From Thermoplasmata archaeon (GTDB taxonomy: Archaea > Thermoplasmatota > Thermoplasmata > Thermoplasmatales > Thermoplasmataceae): DNA of 37,444 nt. A program made the position numbers and the translations under genes. Shown here one piece after another: positions 16,786 through 23,842 of the stretch. The notes under the pieces are model-generated. The model saw nothing but the letters and a program-made list of their open reading frames with translations, was not told the origin of the DNA and ran no database searches. The stretch's first letter is position 1. Every line of letters begins with the position of its first letter. Location of the stretch: positions 1-37,444 of the forward strand of contig JAJZLW010000075.1 of assembly GCA_021850505.1 (NCBI GenBank), in the 5' to 3' direction.

Positions 16786-19167
16786 ATGAGAATTGAACAT
16801 TATGACATAGACATGGACATCGACGAAAAGACTAAAGAATATATTGGAATGGAAAGGATCCTACTTGGGGGAGACGAAGAGAATTTTGTTATAAACACAT
16901 TAAATCATAAGATTATTGACTTCAGGCTTAATGGAAAAAAGGTAGAACTGGAAAATGGCAGAAAAGATGAGGAGAAGATAATCAAAGGGAAGTTAACCGA
17001 TAAAAGTGAGATTATGATTGAATTCAGTGCCCACATTCCAGAAGCTCTCACAGGATTATATCTCGCCAAAACGTCAGACGGTTCAGAGATGATATCCACC
17101 CAGTTTGAATCAATCGGCGCAAGAAGGGCATTCCCATGCTTCGATGAACCTCTGCTAAAGGCCACTTTTTCATTAAAGGTTACAATTGCTTCTAATCTTG
17201 AGGCAATTAGCAATATGCCTGTAAAACGTATTTCTCAGAAAAAGGAGAGAAAGACAATCGAATTCGAAACAACACCAAGGATGCCAACTTATCTCCTTTA
17301 CATTGGTATAGGAGTTTTTAAGACAATTCACAGGAAACATGGAAACATCGATATCTATCTCACAGGCCTGGCTCTGCATACTGACACAACGGAATTCCCC
17401 CTTGATGTCGCTGAGAGATGTATTGACTTTTTCAACGAATATACTGGAATCCCCTATATGCTTCCAAAGTTGCATATGATCTCGGTTCCAGAATTTGCTG
17501 CTGGCGCCATGGAAAATTGGGGTGCAATTACTTTCAGAGAAACCGCCCTTCTGTACAACGAAAGCTCAGGTAATGCCTCAAAGAAGAGAATTGCCTCTGT
17601 TATTGCACACGAAATTGCGCATCAGTGGTTTGGGGATCTCGTTACTATGAAATACTGGAACGATCTATGGCTTAACGAAAGTTTTGCAACACACATGGGA
17701 AACAAGGCAATTGAATCAATATATCCTGAATGGGACATAACTGCTGATTCACTCATATCTGATGGGAGGGGTGCTTTCTTAGTAGATTCTCTTGAGAGCA
17801 GCAATCCGGTTTCTCCTGCTGAGAGAGATATGGACAAAATGGGAGAAAGATCAAACGAGATCACCTATGGGAAAGGGGCAATGATTCTGAGAATGGTGGA
17901 AGGATATGTTGGCAGTGAAAGATTCAAAAAAGGTCTTCGAAACTATCTCGTAAAATACTCATATTCAAACGCTGAGGCAACGGATCTCTGGCACAGTATA
18001 TCTGAAAGCTCCTACAAGGATGTCTCAGGAATAATGGACGCCTGGATAACAAGAGATGGCTACCCCCTCATAACCGCACTGGAGAAAGGGACTATTTCCA
18101 TAGTTCAGGAAAGATTTCTTCTCAGCGGGAAAACGGATGACAGACTGTGGCCAATTCCATTGACGGTTAAGAGGAAAAATGGAATTGAAAGCATTCTTTT
18201 CGATAAGAAAGAAAGCATGATTGATGGGAGAGGTTTCATAAAGCTTAATAATGACGAATCTGGTTTTTATCGCGTAATTTACACAGACAGGTTCTATGCT
18301 GATCTGGATCCATTCAATGAAGATTTGACAGAACCTGATAAAATAGGAATAATGAGCGATCTTTATGCATTATTCATATCCGGCAGAAAGGACATGGAAT
18401 CCTATCTTTCAATGGTCGAAAAATTTACCCAATCAAAAGATTACAATCTTTCAATTCTTATATCAAACCAATTAACAGAACTCTATCATATCTTGAACAG
18501 GAATGATTATATCATTAAAGAATTCATAAAATTCCACAAACACAAATTGAAAAATCTTGAAAACGACCAGAGTGATTACATAAACAGGTCTATTTTCCAT
18601 GGGCTTGTTATCAGGCGCCTGGCTGAGGCAGATGAAGAAACCTGCAGGAAACTTGCTGGCAGGTTTCAGTCTATTGAGAATGAGGACCCAGATCTTAGGA
18701 ATGCAATTGCATTTGCTTTCATAAAAAATAACGGAAATATTGATGGCATAATTAAAAAATATGAATCGTTGAGTAGCGACAACGATCGTGTTGCCATAAT
18801 AAGCTCACTTGGATATCTTAGAGGAAAGGAGGCTATGGAAAGAGTATTTTCACTCATAAAAGAGGGAAAGATCAAGAAGCAGGACGAGGTAAGTTACTAT
18901 ACATCACTTGAAACATCAGAGGAAAACAGGGGCATCGCATTTGATGTTATCGAGAGGATAGTGGCCAGGCTAAACGAAATATCTCCAGGTGGAAGAAGTG
19001 CCTCCAATCTGCTTGCAAACATACTGCCTTATGTTGGAGAAGGCAGGATTGGAGACATCCGGAATCTTATGGATAAAGTTCGTAATGACAAAAACAAGCT
19101 TGGCATCAGCAAAGGCCTTGAAAAGTTGGAAATATTTGAAAAATTGAGGCAGAAATATAACAGATAA
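16786..19167 (+). CDS. M1-family aminopeptidase, tricorn-interacting factor F2/F3-like
   Basis: Zinc aminopeptidase of 793 residues that trims peptides released by the proteasome and tricorn to free amino acids. It has the exopeptidase motif GAMEN (240-244), zinc site HEIAH (275-279) with third ligand Glu298 in LNESFA, and the beta-domain FESIGARRAFPCFDEP. Thermoplasma F2 and F3 are about 780-783 residues; the sequence resembles F3 more closely from memory, down to conserved C-terminal stretches such as IKKQD and GISKGLE. ATG 16786 gives MRIEHYDIDMDID, a normal family start. It lies between psmA and SBDS, an unusual place for it. Confidence 0.93.
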   Translation: MRIEHYDIDMDIDEKTKEYIGMERILLGGDEENFVINTLNHKIIDFRLNGKKVELENGRKDEEKIIKGKLTDKSEIMIEFSAHIPEALTGLYLAKTSDGSEMISTQFESIGARRAFPCFDEPLLKATFSLKVTIASNLEAISNMPVKRISQKKERKTIEFETTPRMPTYLLYIGIGVFKTIHRKHGNIDIYLTGLALHTDTTEFPLDVAERCIDFFNEYTGIPYMLPKLHMISVPEFAAGAMENWGAITFRETALLYNESSGNASKKRIASVIAHEIAHQWFGDLVTMKYWNDLWLNESFATHMGNKAIESIYPEWDITADSLISDGRGAFLVDSLESSNPVSPAERDMDKMGERSNEITYGKGAMILRMVEGYVGSERFKKGLRNYLVKYSYSNAEATDLWHSISESSYKDVSGIMDAWITRDGYPLITALEKGTISIVQERFLLSGKTDDRLWPIPLTVKRKNGIESILFDKKESMIDGRGFIKLNNDESGFYRVIYTDRFYADLDPFNEDLTEPDKIGIMSDLYALFISGRKDMESYLSMVEKFTQSKDYNLSILISNQLTELYHILNRNDYIIKEFIKFHKHKLKNLENDQSDYINRSIFHGLVIRRLAEADEETCRKLAGRFQSIENEDPDLRNAIAFAFIKNNGNIDGIIKKYESLSSDNDRVAIISSLGYLRGKEAMERVFSLIKEGKIKKQDEVSYYTSLETSEENRGIAFDVIERIVARLNEISPGGRSASNLLANILPYVGEGRIGDIRNLMDKVRNDKNKLGISKGLEKLEIFEKLRQKYNR

Positions 19168-19260
19168 TGTGCGAAAATCTGAGAGGCTAGAAAATTCTCT
19201 TTTCGCTTTCAATGACAAACATTAAATCTAAAAGGTTAATTCTTCGCCGAAGAGCCGAAG

Positions 19261-19959
19261 ATGGTAAAAGTAGAGGACGCAATTGTCGCTAAGCTGGAAT
19301 CCCATGGGCACAGGTTTGAGATACTCGTTGATCCTGAGGCAACCGACAGGATCAAAGAGGGGAAAATAGATATAGATTCCGATCTTGCTATAGAGCAGGT
19401 CTTCAAGGATTCTAGAAAGGGGGAGAAGGCTGGGGAAGAAACATTAAAGGAAGTTTTTGGGACGACAGACATTTCAACAGTTGCTGTCGAGATCGTAAAG
19501 AGAGGAGAAATCCATCTAACAACAGATCAGAGACGGGAAATGCTGGAAAAGAGAAAGAAGCAGATAATTGAGATGATTTCAAGGGAATCGATAAACCCGC
19601 AGATGAATGCTCCTCATCCTCCTCTCAGGATACAACAGGCAATTGAGGAGGCGAAGGTTCACATCGATCCTTTCAAGTCAGCAAACGAGCAACTTCCAGC
19701 AGTTCTTAAGGCAATCAAGCCGCTTATACCAATCAGGATGGAGAGACTCAAGCTCGCGGTAAAGCTCGTTGGCGATTCCTATGGAAGGCTCTATGGAGAT
19801 CTTGCCCGCGGTGGCTATATAAAAAAGGAGGAATGGGACAGGTCAGGTGCCTGGATTGGTCTTCTTGAGATACCTGCAGGCATGAAAGGTGATATCCTGG
19901 ACCTTATAAGCAGAAAGGGAAAAGACATGGCTGAAGTAAAGATACTTAAATCAATTTAA
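19261..19959 (+). CDS. Ribosome maturation protein SBDS
   Basis: SBDS/Sdo1 orthologue of 232 residues, which acts in late 60S/50S subunit maturation. The N-terminal FYSH domain (about 1-90) has [17 protein letters not shown] and the [15 protein letters not shown] edge. The central domain contains [13 protein letters not shown] (about 120-132). A C-terminal ferredoxin-like domain follows. In many archaea SBDS sits between psmA and the exosome genes rrp4/rrp41; here an aminopeptidase separates it from psmA and no exosome gene follows. The next gene is convergent, only 17 bases away. Confidence 0.95.
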   Translation: MVKVEDAIVAKLESHGHRFEILVDPEATDRIKEGKIDIDSDLAIEQVFKDSRKGEKAGEETLKEVFGTTDISTVAVEIVKRGEIHLTTDQRREMLEKRKKQIIEMISRESINPQMNAPHPPLRIQQAIEEAKVHIDPFKSANEQLPAVLKAIKPLIPIRMERLKLAVKLVGDSYGRLYGDLARGGYIKKEEWDRSGAWIGLLEIPAGMKGDILDLISRKGKDMAEVKILKSI

Positions 19960-19976
19960 TGTGGGAATGGGCAAAT

Positions 19977-20516
19977 TTATTTTCTGATGCTCTGGTCTAC
20001 CCAGTATGTCATAAAAACATCGTCAACATATTTTCCATCGACAATGAACTGCGATCTCCTGACACCCTCATGCTCAAAGCCAATCTTTTCATAGGCCATT
20101 ATTGCATTTGTATTCGAGGAGAAAACCTCTAAGTTTACTTTCTTGATGCCATTTTCCCTCGACCAGTTGATCGCCTCTGTTATGAGGTCTGTGCCCAGGC
20201 CCTGATGCCGGTATCCATTCTTTATCGCAATTCCAAGGTTTGCCGTGTGCCTGTTTTTCCTGTATATTCCCCGCTGAAGAGTAAGCACGCCAACAACAGT
20301 TCCATCTATTTCAGCGACAAGGGTCAGATCGTCAGGGTTCCTTAATCTCTCCTGCTCGCCCCTTTCTGTGTAAAGGTAATATTCACTGACGAAGTAAATT
20401 TTTTCGTCCATTACGCTCTGCATGCATTCTATTATCTTTTTTGCGTCTCTTGGTTCTGCAGGTCTGATCTGTTTTCCGTTCCCCTGATTTTCCTGCTGTT
20501 TTCTTCTAAGTTGCAA
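19977..20516 (-). CDS. GNAT-family N-acetyltransferase
   Basis: Acetyl-CoA-dependent acyltransferase of 179 residues. The GNAT core begins IRPAEPRDAKKIIECM. The central strand is NLGIAIKNGYRHQGLGTDLI, with acetyl-CoA pyrophosphate loop R-H-Q-G-L-G. The motif B region is VFSSNTNAIMAYEKIGFEHEG. Substrate unknown; the RimI/RimJ-like motif pattern suggests an amino or protein N-terminus. The TTG start at 20516 lies four bases after the stop of the upstream winged-helix gene, with GGATAG as a weak ribosome site, so it is probably translated from the same transcript. Confidence 0.85.
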   Translation of the reverse strand: MQLRRKQQENQGNGKQIRPAEPRDAKKIIECMQSVMDEKIYFVSEYYLYTERGEQERLRNPDDLTLVAEIDGTVVGVLTLQRGIYRKNRHTANLGIAIKNGYRHQGLGTDLITEAINWSRENGIKKVNLEVFSSNTNAIMAYEKIGFEHEGVRRSQFIVDGKYVDDVFMTYWVDQSIRK

Positions 20517-20520
20517 CTGG

Positions 20521-20847
20521 CTATCCTTTCAAAAATGCTTTCAGCTTCATAAACTCTGTTGAGACTTGAACTGATGCCCTTTCTATATCCTCCAATAATG
20601 ATTTCTTTCTCCGCTTGAAGGATTCTGTCAGCATTGCGCCATATGGAGATGGTTCAATAATGCCGCTGTTTTCCAGGACTCTCAATGAATATCTTACCTT
20701 GTGAACAGGTAAATTTGTGATATTTGAAAGACGTATGATCCCGGCTGTCCCCTCTCTAGACAAGGCTTCAATTATCGCAAAATGCCTTTCAAGCCTTGAG
20801 GCGTCTTCAACTATCTCATTTACAATTGATACAAAACGCTTGCTCAT
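20521..20847 (-). CDS. Winged-helix DNA-binding protein
   Basis: A 108-residue protein with a winged-helix region at about residues 15-75 (AIIEALSREGTAGIIRLSNI, then HKVRYSLRVLENSGIIEPS) and a basic C-terminal helix (FKRRKKSLLEDIERA). ATG 20847 is preferred over TTG 20862 because the TATA-like box is centred 25 bases upstream, indicating a leaderless mRNA. It is followed by the GNAT gene and may regulate that small operon or itself; target unknown. Confidence 0.75.
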   Translation of the reverse strand: MSKRFVSIVNEIVEDASRLERHFAIIEALSREGTAGIIRLSNITNLPVHKVRYSLRVLENSGIIEPSPYGAMLTESFKRRKKSLLEDIERASVQVSTEFMKLKAFLKG

Positions 20848-20865
20848 GATATGATATTGCAATCT

Positions 20866-20878
20866 AAATTATAAAATT
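20866..20878 (-). promoter_or_regulatory. Leaderless promoter of the winged-helix/GNAT operon
   Basis: Minus-strand AATTTTATAATTT centred at 20872 lies 25 bases before ATG 20847, so the transcript should begin almost at the ATG. This spacing decides the start codon over the in-frame TTG at 20862, which would fall only about ten bases from the box. Confidence 0.55.
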
Positions 20879-20890
20879 GCAACAGGACAA

Positions 20891-21103
20891 TTAAGGGTAT
20901 ATTACCCTGCCTTTTTCCCTGACTTCGCTATCTTCTCCAATCAGGTTGTGTATAATGTTCTCTCTTTCCTTAATGTATGTTTTGAATTTTTCCTTGTCTT
21001 TCGAAACCTGCATGATTTTAATAGCCTGATAGCGCAGTGCAATCTCAAGTCTGAGCTTAAAGGCAGTATCATTATCAAGGCTTTCCAGTGAAATAGATTG
21101 CAT
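20891..21103 (-). CDS. Small hypothetical protein
   Basis: Encodes 70 residues, mostly charged and probably helical (FKLRLEIALRYQAIKIMQ, then DKEKFKTYIKERENI), with no membrane segment or signal peptide. Not recognised. ATG 21103 has AT-rich sequence about 30 bases upstream (AAAAATTAAT) that could be its TATA element. It lies upstream of the winged-helix gene, whose own promoter falls between them, and is divergent from rtcB. Confidence 0.5.
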   Translation of the reverse strand: MQSISLESLDNDTAFKLRLEIALRYQAIKIMQVSKDKEKFKTYIKERENIIHNLIGEDSEVREKGRVIYP

Positions 21104-21198
21104 GAAATGATTATGCAGGATTAACGGATTAATTTTTCTAAATCAATACTGGTCAATGCAAAATTAATTTCAACTCTTTACAGATATCTCTGAATATC

Positions 21199-22638
21199 AT
21201 GGCAATCTTCAAAAAAACCGGACCCTTCAGTTTCACTGCAGAAAGAGAGGATGAGATGAAAGTTCCGGCTGAAGTGATTGCATCAGATACCCTTATGCAA
21301 TCCTTAAAGGAGAGCAAAAACGAAGGCTCACTTAAACAATTATTAAATGTTGCAATGATGCCAGGGATAATATGGAAAGCGCTTGCAATGCCTGATGTTC
21401 ATCAGGGATATGGTTTCCCGATAGGTGGCGTTGCCGCCTTTGATGCCGAAGAAGGACTGGTTTCTCCAGGCGGGGTCGGTTATGACATAAACTGCGGCAT
21501 TATGCTTTTAAAAACTGATTTAAATTATAATGAGGTCAAACCTAAAATCACAGAAATTGTGGATAGACTATTTTCATCAGTGCCGACAGGTAACAACAAA
21601 TCTGGTATGAAACTAAACGACACAAGTGTGATCGAAGAAATAGCCAGGCAAGGATGTTTTTGGGCTGAGGAAAATGGTTATTGTACTTCAGGCGACAGGG
21701 ACAGGATGGAAGACCGTGGCTCACTGCCAGTGAACTCTTCAAGCCCTCTTTCGGCAAGCGCAAAATCAAGGGGCATGAATCAGTTATTGTCCATAGGCGG
21801 TGGAAACCATTTCATAGAGGTTCAGAAGGTGGATCGCGTATCAGATCAACAAAAGTCTAAAATTCTCGGTGTTGAAGAGGGACAGGTTATGATTATGATC
21901 CATACAGGTTCTAGAGGGCTTGGTCACCAGGTTGCAACTGATTTTATGCAACTTCTTTCCAGCAAACCCGAGGGTTCGGTTATACATCCAAAAGACCCTC
22001 AGCTGATCTCTGCCCACATTAAATCCAGATTAGCAGGAAGATATCTTGATGCGATGAATGCAGCTGCTAATTTTGCATCCGTGAACCGCGCCCTTATTAT
22101 GTGGAAAATCAGAAAGATTTTTTCTGATATATTCAGGGTTGATGAATATGAGATTTCTCTTTTGTACTCGCTATCACACAATATGGCGAAGATAGAAAAC
22201 CACAATGTTGATGGAAACAAAATTGACCTGGTTGTTCACAGGAAGGGCGCCACCCGCGCGTTTGGGCCATCAAGATTCCCTGAAAGCAGCCCATTTTCAT
22301 TAACGGGGCAGCCGGTTATAGTACCTGGCGACATGGGAACTGCCTCATACCTCCTTTCTGGAAAGGACAATAACGATGGCATTTCCCTTGAGTCAGCCTG
22401 CCATGGTGCCGGTCGTATTATGAGCAGGCATACAGCACTGTCTTCCTTCAGGTATACAGATATTATTGCAGATCTAAAGAAAGCAGATATTGTCGCACGG
22501 GCGGCTACACACAATGGTCTGATCGAGGAGTCAACTGGAAACTATAAGAATATAGATGAAGTTGTCAGAGTGGCCGCCGAGTCAGGTATATCCGGGATTG
22601 TATGCCGAATGAAACCAATGGGGGTGATTAAAGGGTGA
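21199..22638 (+). CDS. rtcB: tRNA-splicing ligase RtcB
   Basis: GTP/Mn-dependent RNA ligase of 479 residues that joins 2',3'-cyclic phosphate and 5'-hydroxyl ends during tRNA splicing and RNA repair. Motifs in order: MPDVHQGYGFPIGGVAAF, GGVGYDINCGI with the metal-binding Asp and Cys, GGGNHFIEVQ, IHTGSRGLGHQV, SHNMAKIENH, HRKGATRAF, PVIVPGDMGTASYLL, and SACHGAGRIMSR containing the guanylylated histidine. Length is typical and no intein interrupts it. The TGA stop overlaps the GTG start of an amidohydrolase, so the two are probably translationally coupled. Confidence 0.96.
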   Translation: MAIFKKTGPFSFTAEREDEMKVPAEVIASDTLMQSLKESKNEGSLKQLLNVAMMPGIIWKALAMPDVHQGYGFPIGGVAAFDAEEGLVSPGGVGYDINCGIMLLKTDLNYNEVKPKITEIVDRLFSSVPTGNNKSGMKLNDTSVIEEIARQGCFWAEENGYCTSGDRDRMEDRGSLPVNSSSPLSASAKSRGMNQLLSIGGGNHFIEVQKVDRVSDQQKSKILGVEEGQVMIMIHTGSRGLGHQVATDFMQLLSSKPEGSVIHPKDPQLISAHIKSRLAGRYLDAMNAAANFASVNRALIMWKIRKIFSDIFRVDEYEISLLYSLSHNMAKIENHNVDGNKIDLVVHRKGATRAFGPSRFPESSPFSLTGQPVIVPGDMGTASYLLSGKDNNDGISLESACHGAGRIMSRHTALSSFRYTDIIADLKKADIVARAATHNGLIEESTGNYKNIDEVVRVAAESGISGIVCRMKPMGVIKG

Positions 22639-23654
22639 GGGAATATAATGTTGATGAAATTTCAGGAAATATATTCATCGACGGTATAATGAGACGAGGC
22701 ACTCTCAGAAGAGATGGAGACATTCTTGTATTTACATCTGATATAAAGGCATCTTCCAAACTTATGGGAACAATCGTTCCTATGGCCTTTAATGCTCATG
22801 TTCACATGGGCGATTCTTTCATATCCGGAGAACCACCTCTAAATCTTATGGAAGCAGTTGGTCCTGGTGGCTTCAAGCACAGGAAACTTGAGAGCACATC
22901 AGATAGAGAAATCATGGAAGGTATGGTCAGATCGGCGTCTTTAATGGGGGAAACCGGAACAACTGGTTATTGTGACTTCAGGGAAGGCGGCCTGCATGGA
23001 ACAGAAATCGCCCTCTCATTCGAAACGAAACTTCAGAGATACATACTGGGTCGACCATTAAATCCTGATGAAGTTAAGCCAATATTAAGGAAAGCAGACG
23101 GCATTTCAATGAGCTCTGTCGTGGACAATAACATCGAGATTCTTCATTCATCTGCCGACGAGTGTCATAGAACCGGGAAGATTTTTGGGATACATTTTAG
23201 TGAGGCACAAAGAGAGGACATTGAAATCATAGAAACGCTGAAACCGAATTTTCTTGTACACTGCTTAAAATGCACCGGGCAGGATCTCAAAAGGCTCTCC
23301 GATTTAAAAATTCCCGTTGTTATTACCCCGCGCTCAAACTATTTCTTCTCCCTTAACCCGAACTACAGGAAATTTATTGACGCTGGAATAGATTTGATGC
23401 TTGGAACAGACAATGCAATGACTGTGGATCCGGATATGTATGCGGAAATGCAGTTTCTATATCTGACACGACAGATATCCGGAAAGGATCCAGCATCGGC
23501 AATTATGCACATGGGATGCGAGTCATGGAGGCAGGTTTTCAAGAGGAAGAATAAGAAAACCGATGAATTCCTTTTTGTGAAATCTCAGATGCTCTCGCCA
23601 TTTGACATAATTATGCATCGAAGCAGATATAATTTTTCAAGGCTAACCATTTGA
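22635..23654 (+). CDS. Amidohydrolase-superfamily protein (deaminase-like)
   Basis: TIM-barrel metallohydrolase of 339 residues. The metal and active-site residues are in AFNAHVHMGDSF (H-x-H), IHFSEA, VHCLKC, and LGTDNAMTVDPDM with the catalytic Asp. The pattern fits the cytosine/adenosine/guanine deaminase-chlorohydrolase branch; the reaction is probably deamination or hydrolysis of a small cyclic nitrogen compound, unknown here. GTG 22635 overlaps the rtcB stop by four bases (GTGA). Coupling to an RNA ligase raises the possibility of a nucleotide or RNA-related substrate, but this is inference. Confidence 0.82.
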   Translation: MREYNVDEISGNIFIDGIMRRGTLRRDGDILVFTSDIKASSKLMGTIVPMAFNAHVHMGDSFISGEPPLNLMEAVGPGGFKHRKLESTSDREIMEGMVRSASLMGETGTTGYCDFREGGLHGTEIALSFETKLQRYILGRPLNPDEVKPILRKADGISMSSVVDNNIEILHSSADECHRTGKIFGIHFSEAQREDIEIIETLKPNFLVHCLKCTGQDLKRLSDLKIPVVITPRSNYFFSLNPNYRKFIDAGIDLMLGTDNAMTVDPDMYAEMQFLYLTRQISGKDPASAIMHMGCESWRQVFKRKNKKTDEFLFVKSQMLSPFDIIMHRSRYNFSRLTI

Positions 23655-23801
23655 TTAGGATATAGATCAAGCATCGGGGTTTAGACCTGGAAATAACATC
23701 AGCATTATACTTGAACCGTGATCATAAATCTCCTAGAAAATTCGTGAAACAGAAGATTCCTTACATTCCTGTTCTTTGAAATACTCGAAGTCAAAAACGT
23801 T

Positions 23802-23833
23802 TATATTAACAAATTCCTTTCCGGAGGGAGAGG
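23802..23833 (+). promoter_or_regulatory. Promoter and ribosome-binding site of the surface protein gene
   Basis: TTTATATTAA (about 23802-23812) is a good TATA-like element, followed by GGAGGGAGAGG (23823-23833), about nine bases before the TTG at 23843. The purine-rich site supports that start. Confidence 0.5.
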
Positions 23834-23842
23834 ACGATCCTA

